The translations under genes were made by a program, and so were the position numbers. Positions 23,288 to 31,265 of a DNA stretch of 41,959 nt are shown piece after piece. Source of the stretch: Pseudomonadota bacterium. Lineage in GTDB: Bacteria > Pseudomonadota > Alphaproteobacteria > Rhodobacterales > Rhodobacteraceae. A model generated the notes under the pieces. That model was not told the origin of the DNA, did not search any database, and saw only the letters and a program-made list of their open reading frames with translations. The stretch lies in NCBI GenBank assembly GCA_018240425.1, contig JAFEFU010000010.1:1-41959 (forward strand), read 5' to 3'. How positions within the stretch are numbered: the stretch's first letter is position 1; each line of letters opens with the position of its first letter.

Positions 23288-24180
23288 GTGCAGTCCTCTC
23301 CTGAGACATAGCGGGCGGCGGCGGCAAGCGCTGCCGACAGGGCTTCGGCGCGGTCCCGGCCCGCGCGCTCGGCCGCAAGGTGCGCGGCCATCAGCGTATC
23401 GCCCGCGCCGGTCACGCGGGCAATGGAAACCGCCGGCGGGCGGGCGCTGATGACGCCGCGCCCCGCGCAGCCGTCGGCGGCCTCGCGCGCGCCATCCGTG
23501 ACCAGCACCCTTTGCGCGCCGCGGGCCAGAAGCGCCTCGGCGGCCTCGGGCGCGTCGGCGGGCTGCGCATCGGCCAGCAGGGCCGCCTCGGCAAGGTTGA
23601 CATACAGCATCGCGTTGGCCATCGGCAGGATCGGCGCAAGGCGCAGCGCCTTGCCGGGCGAGGCGGGGGCGACCCGAAGGTCGGCGGCACGAAAGAGGGG
23701 CGAGGCGGCGATCGTCGCCAGAAGCCCGGCGGTCAGGTTGCCGTCCAGCGCGATCGGCCCGCGCCAGGGCCGGTCCTGCGATCCGAGCCGCCCGTCGGAC
23801 AGGGGAAGAAGGATCGCCTCGCCCGCGCCTTCGAGCGTGTGGGCGTCGGCGACGGCGGCGACCAGCCCGCCCGGGTCCTCGATGGCGAGATAGCGGTCGG
23901 TGGGCTGGCCCGCGGCGCGCCAGGCGTGGGCGCAGCCGATGCCCAGGCCCTCGCAGGCGGCGACCAGCTCGTCGCCCTCGGGGTCGCGCCCGATCGCGGT
24001 CAGCACCGCGGGCCTGAGGCCGAAGCGCGCCGCGGTCATCGCGATGTTCAGCGCCACGCCGCCGGGCAGGCGGACGATCCGGCCGGGCATGTCCGCGCCC
24101 CGCTCCATCGCCCTGGGCGTGCGGGCGATGATGTCCCACAGGACCGCGCCGATGCTGAGGATGTCGGGTCTTTCCGCCAT
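23284..24180 (-). CDS. psuK: pseudouridine kinase (PfkB family)
   Basis: This 298-residue PfkB/ribokinase-family sugar kinase has an N-terminal GGVALNIAMTAARFG signature. Its C-terminal motif is VTGAGDTLMA, in which D261 is the catalytic base. The immediate overlap with psuG identifies the substrate as pseudouridine, phosphorylated at the 5' position. No nucleoside transporter (psuT) lies next to the pair, so the substrate may come from internal RNA turnover or enter by a transporter encoded elsewhere. It is divergent from glnE with 135 bases between them. Confidence 0.9.
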   Translation of the reverse strand: MAERPDILSIGAVLWDIIARTPRAMERGADMPGRIVRLPGGVALNIAMTAARFGLRPAVLTAIGRDPEGDELVAACEGLGIGCAHAWRAAGQPTDRYLAIEDPGGLVAAVADAHTLEGAGEAILLPLSDGRLGSQDRPWRGPIALDGNLTAGLLATIAASPLFRAADLRVAPASPGKALRLAPILPMANAMLYVNLAEAALLADAQPADAPEAAEALLARGAQRVLVTDGAREAADGCAGRGVISARPPAVSIARVTGAGDTLMAAHLAAERAGRDRAEALSAALAAAARYVSGEDCT

Positions 24181-24315
24181 GCCCCTTCATCGCCTGCCAC
24201 CGCCCCGGCGGCAAGCCGCAATCGGCGGCGCCATCGCGCGCGTGGCGGCGGGCAGGCGGGGTGAGCGAAAGGCCCGGGCGTTGACCCCCGCCCGGGGGGC
24301 GCTACTGTGCGGGCC

Positions 24316-27105
24316 ATGACCCTTGCCGCGCGCCTGACCCGATCGCCGCTCGTCCACGACCCCGACCGGGCGGCCGAGGCGCTGGCGCGCTTCGCCGCCG
24401 AGCCGCCCGAGGTGCGCGGGCTTCTGGCCGGGGCGGCGGGGTGCAGCCCCTTCCTTGCCGGCCTGATCGGGCGCGAGGCCGACTGGCTCGACGCGGCCCT
24501 CGCCCTGCCGCCCGAGGAGGTGCTGGCCGGCGAACTGGCGCGGGTCCGCGGGCTGGGAAGCGAGGCGCTCGGCCCGGCATTGCGGCTGGCCAAGGGGCGT
24601 GTCGCGCTGCTTGCCGCCCTGTGCGACCTTGGCGGGGCCTGGACGCTCGAGGAGGTGACGGGCGCGCTCACCGCGCTGGCCGATGCGGCTGTCCATGAAA
24701 GCCTGGTCGCGCTGACCGCGGACGAGATCCGCCGCGGCAAGGTGCCCGGCGCGGCGCCGGGGGACGCGGCGGCGGCCTGCGGGATGGTGGCGCTGGCGAT
24801 GGGCAAGATGGGGGCGGGCGAGCTGAACTATTCGTCCGACATCGACCTGATCTGCCTCTTCGACGATGCCCGCTTCGACGTGGCCGACCTGCACGAGGCG
24901 CGGGCCTCGTTCATCAAGGTGGTGCGGCGGATGACCGCGCTTCTCTCCGACCTGACCGACGCGGGCTATGTCTTTCGTACCGACCTCAGGCTTCGTCCCG
25001 ACGCCTCGGTCACGCCGGTCTGCATCTCGATGTCGGCGGCCGAAAGCTATTATGAGGCGCAGGGCCGCACCTGGGAGCGCGCGGCCTTCATCAAGGCGCG
25101 CGCGGCGGGCGGCGACCTGGCGGCGGGGGGGCGGTTCCTGTCCGCGCTGACGCCCTTCGTCTGGCGCCGGCACCTGGATTTCGCGGCGATCCAGGACGCC
25201 CACGACATGCGGCTGCGCATCCGCGACCACCGGGGGCTGCACGGGCCGGTCACGCTCGAAGGCCACAACCTCAAGCTGGGCCAGGGCGGCATCCGTGAGA
25301 TCGAGTTCTTCACCCAGACCCGGCAACTGATCGCCGGCGGCCGCGATCCCGACCTGCGCCAGCGGGGAACGGTGGCGGGGCTGGCGGCGCTGGCGGCGAA
25401 GGGCTGGGTGCCGGGCGATGTCGCGGACGAGCTGGCCGGCCTCTACCGCGCCCACCGCGAGATCGAGCACCGGGTGCAGATGGTCCATGACGCCCAGACC
25501 CATGACCTGCCGGTGACGCCCGAGGGTTTCGACCGGCTGGCGCGGATGACGGGCGAGGGCGACACGGCGCGCTTCCGCGCCCGGCTTCTCGCGCGGCTGA
25601 ACCGGGTGGCCGAGCTGACCGAGGGCTTCTTCGCCCCCGGCGAGGCGCGCGACGGCCCCGAGATGACCGACGACATGCGCGCCGTGACCGACCGCTGGCG
25701 CACCTATCCGGCGCTGCGATCCGATCGCGCGATGCGCATCTTCCGCCGCCTCCAGCCCGAGATCCTGACCCGGCTGGCGCGCGCGGCCAGCCCGTCCGAG
25801 GCGCTCTTGCAGTTCGACGGCTTCCTCAAGGCGCTGCCGACGGGGGTGCAGCTTTTCGCGCTGTTCGAGGCGAACCCCCAGCTTATCGACCTGATCGTCG
25901 ACATCTGCGCCACCGCGCCCGGGCTGGCCTCCTACCTGTCGCGCAACGCCGCCGTCCTCGACGCGGTGATCGGGGGGTCATTCTTCGCCCCCTGGCCGGG
26001 GGGCGCGGCGCTGGCCGCGCTTCTCGCCGCCCGTCTCGGGACGGCGCGCGACTACGAGCAGATGCTGGACGAGGCGCGCCGCTGGGTCAAGGAATGGCAC
26101 TTCCGCATCGGCGTCCACCACCTGCGCGGCCTGATCGACGCCGCCGAGGCCGGGCGCCAGTATGCCGACCTTGCCGGGGCGGCGCTGGCCGCGCTCTGGC
26201 CGCCCTGCCAGGAGGAGTTCGCCCGCAAGCACGGCGCGCCGCCGGGGCGCGGCGCGGTGGTCGTGGGGATGGGCTCGCTCGGGGCCGAGCGGCTGAACGC
26301 GGCCTCCGATCTCGACCTCATCGTCCTTTACGACGACGCGGGCGCCGAGGCATCGGACGGGCCGCGGCCGCTGGCGCCCCGCGCCTATTATGCGCGGCTG
26401 ACCCAGGCCTTCATCACCGCGCTCAGCGCGCCGATGGCCGAGGGGCGGCTTTACGAGGTGGACATGCGGCTGCGCCCCTCGGGGCGGCAGGGGCCGGTGG
26501 CGGTGTCGCTGGCCGCGTTCCGCGACTATCAGATGGCCGAGGCCTGGACCTGGGAGCATCTCGCGCTGACCCGCGCCCGGCCGGTGGCCGGGCCTGCCGA
26601 TCTTGCCTCCGAGGTCGAGGCGATCCGCCGCGAGGTGCTGGCGGCCAAGGCCGGGGGCGGGACAGTGCTGGCCGACATCGCCGAGATGCGCGCCCGGATC
26701 TTCGCGGCCAAGGCCCCCGACGGCGAGTGGGAGGCCAAGATCGGACCGGGGCGGCTCCAGGACATCGAGCTTCTGGCCCAGGCCTGCGCCCTGCGCACCG
26801 CCGACCCGGCGCGGCGCACCGAGGCGCAGCTGCGCGCCGGCGCCCGCGCCGGGCTGATCGCCGGGCGGGACGAGGCCGCCCTCCAGGCCGCCTACCGCTT
26901 CTTCTGGCGGCTTCAGGCCGGTGGGCGGCTTCTGACCGAGCGGCCGCTCGACTTGGAGGCGGTGGGCGAGGGGGGGCGATCGTTCCTATTGCGCGAGACG
27001 GGGATGGAGACGCTGGCGGCACTTTCGTCGGAACTGAAGGCCCAGGTGGCGCGGACGGGCGAGATCGTGGCCCGCGGTCTGGGGCAGGACGTGGTGCGCG
27101 CCTAG
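24316..27105 (+). CDS. glnE: bifunctional glutamine synthetase adenylyltransferase/deadenylase
   Basis: GlnE adds AMP to glutamine synthetase when nitrogen is plentiful and removes it when scarce, in response to PII. The ATG at 24316 gives 929 residues, near the family norm. The N-terminal nucleotidyltransferase domain (deadenylase) has GELNYSSDIDLI near 168-185. The C-terminal domain (adenylase) has ERLNAASDLDLIVLYDD near 657-674. VFRTDLRLRPDASVTP and YEVDMRLRPSGRQGPVAVS are the conserved partner motifs in each half. Both active sites look complete. A GTG 9 bases upstream is less likely to be the start. Confidence 0.96.
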   Translation: MTLAARLTRSPLVHDPDRAAEALARFAAEPPEVRGLLAGAAGCSPFLAGLIGREADWLDAALALPPEEVLAGELARVRGLGSEALGPALRLAKGRVALLAALCDLGGAWTLEEVTGALTALADAAVHESLVALTADEIRRGKVPGAAPGDAAAACGMVALAMGKMGAGELNYSSDIDLICLFDDARFDVADLHEARASFIKVVRRMTALLSDLTDAGYVFRTDLRLRPDASVTPVCISMSAAESYYEAQGRTWERAAFIKARAAGGDLAAGGRFLSALTPFVWRRHLDFAAIQDAHDMRLRIRDHRGLHGPVTLEGHNLKLGQGGIREIEFFTQTRQLIAGGRDPDLRQRGTVAGLAALAAKGWVPGDVADELAGLYRAHREIEHRVQMVHDAQTHDLPVTPEGFDRLARMTGEGDTARFRARLLARLNRVAELTEGFFAPGEARDGPEMTDDMRAVTDRWRTYPALRSDRAMRIFRRLQPEILTRLARAASPSEALLQFDGFLKALPTGVQLFALFEANPQLIDLIVDICATAPGLASYLSRNAAVLDAVIGGSFFAPWPGGAALAALLAARLGTARDYEQMLDEARRWVKEWHFRIGVHHLRGLIDAAEAGRQYADLAGAALAALWPPCQEEFARKHGAPPGRGAVVVGMGSLGAERLNAASDLDLIVLYDDAGAEASDGPRPLAPRAYYARLTQAFITALSAPMAEGRLYEVDMRLRPSGRQGPVAVSLAAFRDYQMAEAWTWEHLALTRARPVAGPADLASEVEAIRREVLAAKAGGGTVLADIAEMRARIFAAKAPDGEWEAKIGPGRLQDIELLAQACALRTADPARRTEAQLRAGARAGLIAGRDEAALQAAYRFFWRLQAGGRLLTERPLDLEAVGEGGRSFLLRETGMETLAALSSELKAQVARTGEIVARGLGQDVVRA

Positions 27106-27122
27106 GCACCGGAGACACTGGA

Positions 27123-27413
27123 ATGGCGAGGAAGATCATGGAACTGTCGCTGGCCGACCCCAAGGGACTGATCCGCGAGAGCTATGCGATCGAGGGAATC
27201 ACCGCAGGCGAATGCCGGTCGATCTTTCTCGACTGGGCGCTGAGCCTCGCGGCCGGGACCGACACGCCCGAGGCGGTGCGGGCGCTGATCGCGCATTATG
27301 CGCTGGACCGGCCCGGCCATCCCATGTCTGCGGTCCTCGCCGACGGGCTGAAACCCGCGCCGCGTCCGGCACGGCGTGGCGGACGCGCCGCACGGGTGGC
27401 AGACGGGGCATGA
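27123..27413 (+). CDS. small conserved hypothetical protein downstream of glnE
   Basis: The 96-residue product starts MARKIMELSLADPKGLIRES, continues YAIEGITAGECRSIFLDWAL, and ends in a basic Pro/Arg/Ala-rich tail. It has no membrane segment or recognisable domain; the first 75 residues look folded and mainly helical. The start is supported by GGAG at 27110-27113. It lies 17 bases after glnE and is likely co-transcribed with it, so a link to nitrogen control is possible but unproven. The stop is followed after about 25 bases by the second inverted-repeat element. Confidence 0.75.
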   Translation: MARKIMELSLADPKGLIRESYAIEGITAGECRSIFLDWALSLAAGTDTPEAVRALIAHYALDRPGHPMSAVLADGLKPAPRPARRGGRAARVADGA

Positions 27414-27438
27414 ACGTCCGGCGTCGGCCCCGGCGCTA

Positions 27439-27599
27439 GAACTGTTTGCGATTTACCTGACACGGCGCTTGCCCCGCCCGGTCGCCCAAAGCGACCGGGC
27501 CGCGCCGGCCCGCCCCCACGGGGCGGCGCGATGGCGCCACCCCGCGGGCCGACGCGGCCCTTCGTTGCGCCGGTGATTCACATATAAAGCAAACTGCTT
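27439..27599. mobile_element. miniature inverted-repeat element, copy 2 (161 bp)
   Basis: This is a near-identical relative of the element at 15994-16156, in the same orientation 11.4 kb away. It is flanked by TA (27437-27438 and 27600-27601). Its ends are GAACTGTTTGCGATTTACC (left) and AAGCAGTTTGCTTTATATG (right, reverse complement). The internal 9-bp hairpin and the GATTCACATATAAAGCAAA right end are conserved. The right flank forms the stop codon TAA of the convergent methyltransferase gene. It encodes no transposase. Confidence 0.8.
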
Positions 27600-28405
27600 T
27601 AGCCGCGCGCGGTGACGATGATGGCCTGGATCGGGCTTTCGACCGGGCCGGGGCCGTGGTTGCGCGCAAGCGCCTCGGCCACCCTCGCCGTGACCGCCGC
27701 GAGCGGGCCGCCGCGCGCCTCGATCTCCGACCGGATCGGGGTTCCCTGGCACCAGGCCTCGGCCGCCGCCTGCGCCGAGGGCGCGCGCGCGACATGGGTG
27801 ATCGTCTCGATCTCCACCTCGGCAAAGCCCGCCCGGCGTACGTCGGCCTCGATCCTGACCGGATCGTGATAGCCGTGCGGGATGCGCCCGATGAAGTCGG
27901 GCGGGTTCACCGGATAGTGGCTGCGCAGCGCCGCGTCGATCTCGGCCACGACCGGGTTGGTCGCGAGACTGTCCCAGACCGCGAAGACGTAGCTGCCGCC
28001 CGGGGCCAGGAGGCGCCGCGCCTCGGCCATGCCCTTCACCCGGTCGGGAAAGAACATCACTCCGAACTGGCAGGCGACGCAGTCGAAGCTCGCGTCGGCG
28101 AAGGGCAGGGCCAGCGCGTCGGCCTGCCGCCAGGCCAGGCGCGGACCGTCGGGCAGGCGCCGCTGCGCCTCGGCGATCATCGCCGGGTTCAGGTCGGTGG
28201 CGGTCAGGCTGGCCGCGGGCAGGGCGCGCACCAGGGCACGGGTCAGGGCGCCGGTCCCGGCCGCGGTCTCGAGGATGCGCTTCGGCGCAAGCGCGGCGAT
28301 GCGGGCGGCGGTGTCGTCGGCATAGGGCGCGAAGATCAGCGGCACCAGCGTCTGCTCGTAAAGGGCAGGGATCGACCCGGCGAATTTCACGTCCGCCTGT
28401 GACAT
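27599..28405 (-). CDS. class I SAM-dependent methyltransferase
   Basis: The ATG at 28405 gives 268 residues, with GAGG upstream. The SAM-binding motif is ILETAAGTGALT (about 44-55), followed by TATDLNPAMIAEAQRRL and FDCVACQFGVMFFPDRVKGMAEARRLLAPGG, the pattern of UbiE/COQ5-like small-molecule methyltransferases. The substrate is unknown. Longer in-frame extensions upstream are not supported. Its stop codon is the TA flank plus the terminal base of the adjacent inverted-repeat element; precise removal of the element would restore TAG at the same codon, so the protein is not truncated. Confidence 0.88.
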   Translation of the reverse strand: MSQADVKFAGSIPALYEQTLVPLIFAPYADDTAARIAALAPKRILETAAGTGALTRALVRALPAASLTATDLNPAMIAEAQRRLPDGPRLAWRQADALALPFADASFDCVACQFGVMFFPDRVKGMAEARRLLAPGGSYVFAVWDSLATNPVVAEIDAALRSHYPVNPPDFIGRIPHGYHDPVRIEADVRRAGFAEVEIETITHVARAPSAQAAAEAWCQGTPIRSEIEARGGPLAAVTARVAEALARNHGPGPVESPIQAIIVTARG

Positions 28406-28475
28406 GGCGTCCTCGCGCTGCTGTTGGTTCCTTGGCCGACAGTAGCACGGGGCGGGGCCGGCGGCGCGCGGTTTT

Positions 28476-29129
28476 TCAGCCCTTGCCGGCGCGGGGCAGG
28501 GCGGCGGCGGCGCGGGCCAGTGCCTCGATCCGGGGCCAGTCGCCGGCGGCCACCGCCTCGGCGGGCGCGACCCAGCTGCCGCCGACGCACAGGACGTTGC
28601 GGTTGGCGAGATAGGCGGCGACGTTCGCCGGCCCGATCCCCCCCGTCGGGCAGAAGCCGACCTGCGGGATCGGCGCGCCAAGCGCCTTCAGCGCCGCCGC
28701 GCCGCCCGAGGTCTCGGCGGGAAAGAACTTCTGGACGGTGAAGCCCCTGTCCAGAAGCGCCATCACCTCGGTTGCGGTCACCGCCCCGGGCAGGAGCGGC
28801 AGGCCCTCGTCCTCGCAGGCGGCGATGATGCGGTCGGTCGCCCCCGGCGACACGCCGAAGCGCGCGCCCGCCGCCTTCGCCGCCCTGACATCGGCGGGGG
28901 TCAGAAGCGTGCCCGCGCCCACCACCCCGCCAGGAACCTCGGCCATCGCCCGGATCGCGTCGAGCGCGGCGGGCGTGCGCAGCGTGACTTCAAGCGCGGG
29001 CAGCCCGCCGGCGACGAGGGCCCGGGCCAAGGCTGCCGCCTGGCCTGCGTCGGCCAGCACCAGCACCGGCACCACCGGGGCCAGCGCGCAGATGCGGGCG
29101 GCTTCGACACTTTGCTGGGCGGGGGTCAT
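28476..29129 (-). CDS. eda: 2-keto-3-deoxy-6-phosphogluconate aldolase
   Basis: The enzyme splits KDPG into pyruvate and glyceraldehyde 3-phosphate, the last Entner-Doudoroff step. The 217 residues contain ALEVTLRTP with catalytic E47, GAGTLLTP, and FTVQKFFPAE with Schiff-base K134. The phosphate-binding CPTGGIG also matches. It lies 55 bases downstream of edd on the same strand and is presumably expressed from the edd promoter. Confidence 0.95.
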   Translation of the reverse strand: MTPAQQSVEAARICALAPVVPVLVLADAGQAAALARALVAGGLPALEVTLRTPAALDAIRAMAEVPGGVVGAGTLLTPADVRAAKAAGARFGVSPGATDRIIAACEDEGLPLLPGAVTATEVMALLDRGFTVQKFFPAETSGGAAALKALGAPIPQVGFCPTGGIGPANVAAYLANRNVLCVGGSWVAPAEAVAAGDWPRIEALARAAAALPRAGKG

Positions 29130-29184
29130 GGGCAGGGGCCTTTCGGTTGCGGGCGGCTCTGGGGGGCAGGAGGCGGAAAGCTCT

Positions 29185-30990
29185 TCAGACGACCACCGCC
29201 GCGCCGGTCTCGGCGGGGCCGACGCGGTCGCGGAAGGCGGCGAACAGCTCGCGCCCGCTGCCCTGCGCGCCCTGCGCCGGATCGGGCGCGGCGGGCGCGC
29301 GGGCCAGCAGGCCGGGGACCAGCGCCTCGAGCGTTCCGTTCATCGCGTCGACCCGCACCAGATCGCCGTCGCGCAGATAGGCGAGCGGCCCGCCGCAGGC
29401 GGCCTCGGGGCTGACATGGATCGCGGCCGGCACCTTGCCCGAGGCCCCCGACATGCGCCCGTCGGTGACCAGCGCCACCCGAAGGCCGCGGTCCTGAAGG
29501 ACAGAAAGGGTGGGGGTCAGCGAATGGAGTTCCGGCATCCCGTTGGCGCGCGGCCCCTGGAAGCGGACGACGACCACGGTGTCGCCGGTGAACTCGCCGC
29601 GCGCGAAGGCGGCCTTGACCTCGTCCTGACCGGCAAAGATGCGGGCCGGGGCCTCGATGATCTGGCGCTCGGGGGCGACGGCCGAGACCTTCATCACCCC
29701 CCTCCCGAGGTTGCCCGACAATTGCGCCAGCCCGCCGGAGGGCGCGAACGGGTCCGAGGCGGGGCGCAGGATGCGGTCGTTGAGCGTGGCCTTCGCGCCC
29801 GCCCCCCAGACCAGCCGCCCGCCCTCGAGCCTCGGCTCGTCGCCATAGCGCGCGAGGCCGTCGCCGGCCACGGTCATCACCTCCTCGTGCAGGCAGCCGG
29901 CGGCGAGAAGCTCGCGGATCATGTAGGCCAGCCCGCCCGCGGCGTGGAAATGGTTCACGTCGGCCAGCCCGTTGGGATAGATGCGCGCCATCAGCGGCAC
30001 CGCCGCCGAAAGGTCGGCGAAGTCGTCCAGCTCGAGCAGGATGCCCGCAGCCCGCGCCATCGCCGGCAGGTGCAGGACAAGGTTGGTCGACCCGCCGGTC
30101 GCCATCAGCCCGACGATGCCGTTGACGAAGGCCCTCTCGTCCAGCACCCGGCCCGCCGGGCGGTAGTCGTTGCCAAGCGCGGTGATGGCTGCCGCGCGCT
30201 CGACCCCGGCCACGGTCAGCGCCTCGCGCAGGGGGGTGCCGGGGGTGACGAAGCTGGCGCCGGGCAGGTGCAGGCCCATGAACTCCATCAGCATCTGGTT
30301 GGTGTTGGCCGTGCCGTAGAAGGTGCAGGTGCCCGGTCCGTGATAGCTGGCCATCTCGGCCGCCATCAGCGCCTCGCGCCCGACCTTGCCGCTGGCGAAG
30401 TCCTGGCGCACCCTGGCCTTCTCGTCGTTGGGCAGGCCCGAGGTCATCGGGCCGGCGGGGATGAAGAGCGCGGGCAGGTGGCCGAAGGTCGCCGCCGCCA
30501 TCACGAGGCCGGGCACGATCTTGTCGCAGACGCCAAGGAACAGCGCCGCGTCGAAGACATTGTGCGAAAGGCCGATGCCCGCCGCCAGCGCGATCACGTC
30601 GCGGGAAAAAAGCGACAGTTCCATCCCCGGCCGGCCCTGGGTGACGCCGTCGCACATCGAGGGCACGCCGCCCGCGACCTGCGCCGTCGCCCCGGTGGCG
30701 CGCGCGGCGCGGCGGATCAGTTCGGGGTAATGTTCATAGGGCTGGTGGGCCGACAGCATGTCGTTGTAGGCGGTGATGATCCCGAGGTTCGGGGCGCGCG
30801 CCGCGGTCAGCGCCGGCTTGTCCTGCCCCATCGCCGCATAGGCATGGGCGAGGTTGCCGCACGACAGGTGCGCTCTTGCCGGCCCCGCCTCGGCTGCCCG
30901 CGCGATCCGGTCGAGATAGGCCCCCCGGGTCGGGCGCGACCGCTCGCGGATGCGCTCGGTCACCTGGGCGATCTTCGTCTTGACGGTCAT
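29185..30990 (-). CDS. edd: 6-phosphogluconate dehydratase
   Basis: Edd dehydrates 6-phosphogluconate to KDPG and uses a 4Fe-4S cluster. The 601-residue length is standard. Conserved IlvD/Edd segments are [70 protein letters not shown] and [23 protein letters not shown]; the cluster cysteines lie in several of these. The start at 30990 is supported by AGGAG. It is the first gene of an edd-eda operon with a promoter/operator 51 bases upstream. Confidence 0.97.
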   Translation of the reverse strand: MTVKTKIAQVTERIRERSRPTRGAYLDRIARAAEAGPARAHLSCGNLAHAYAAMGQDKPALTAARAPNLGIITAYNDMLSAHQPYEHYPELIRRAARATGATAQVAGGVPSMCDGVTQGRPGMELSLFSRDVIALAAGIGLSHNVFDAALFLGVCDKIVPGLVMAAATFGHLPALFIPAGPMTSGLPNDEKARVRQDFASGKVGREALMAAEMASYHGPGTCTFYGTANTNQMLMEFMGLHLPGASFVTPGTPLREALTVAGVERAAAITALGNDYRPAGRVLDERAFVNGIVGLMATGGSTNLVLHLPAMARAAGILLELDDFADLSAAVPLMARIYPNGLADVNHFHAAGGLAYMIRELLAAGCLHEEVMTVAGDGLARYGDEPRLEGGRLVWGAGAKATLNDRILRPASDPFAPSGGLAQLSGNLGRGVMKVSAVAPERQIIEAPARIFAGQDEVKAAFARGEFTGDTVVVVRFQGPRANGMPELHSLTPTLSVLQDRGLRVALVTDGRMSGASGKVPAAIHVSPEAACGGPLAYLRDGDLVRVDAMNGTLEALVPGLLARAPAAPDPAQGAQGSGRELFAAFRDRVGPAETGAAVVV

Positions 30991-31040
30991 GGCGGACTCC
31001 TGTCGGCGGGCGGTTCGGGCGTCGTGGCATTGGCGCGCTG

Positions 31041-31069
31041 CCCCTAGCACGGATTGATAGCGCTAACAA
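31041..31069 (-). promoter_or_regulatory. edd-eda promoter overlapped by a LacI-family-type operator
   Basis: The palindrome TGATAGCGCTAACA (31055-31068) fits the TGNNANCGNTNNCA pattern of LacI/GalR-family sites. On the minus strand TTGTTA (31069-31064) and TAGGGG (31046-31041), 17 bases apart, form a promoter-like pair facing edd. The operator covers the -35 and the start of the spacer, so binding would repress the operon. The regulator gene is not in this window. Confidence 0.65.
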
Positions 31070-31137
31070 TGGCCGCGGCCGCGCCGCCCCGTCCAATCTG
31101 GCCCCCGCGTTCCCCTTCCGCAATGGGGGCCGAGCGG

Positions 31138-31181
31138 CCAGGGCCTGTCCGGAGCAGGTAGAGGCGCCGGAAAGGCCCTGG
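31138..31181. repeat. long nested inverted repeat
   Basis: CCAGGGCCT (31138-31146) pairs perfectly with AGGCCCTGG (31173-31181). A second pair, TCCGG (31148-31152) and CCGGA (31167-31171), is nested inside. It sits between the edd promoter and the methyltransferase gene and could act as a boundary structure or be part of a repeat element. Confidence 0.45.
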
Positions 31182-31192
31182 CTTCTTGCGGT

Positions 31193-31242
31193 CGCCTGTC
31201 TTTCGGCAAAACCGGTTTCCACTTTTGTCGAACAGGCTCTAG
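31193..31242 (+). repeat. alphaproteobacterial AAAACCGGTTTCCACTTTT repeat
   Basis: The segment contains CGGCAAAACCGGTTTCCACT directly followed by TTTGTCGAACAGGCTCTAGA. I recall versions of this motif (AAAACCGGTTTCCACTTTT ... CATGCTCTAG) as abundant in intergenic regions of many alphaproteobacteria. The inner AAAACCGGTTTC part is a dyad. It ends 24 bases before the methyltransferase start. Its function is not known to me. Confidence 0.6.
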
Positions 31243-31265
31243 AGGAGGGCAAAAGCGAGGATGCC

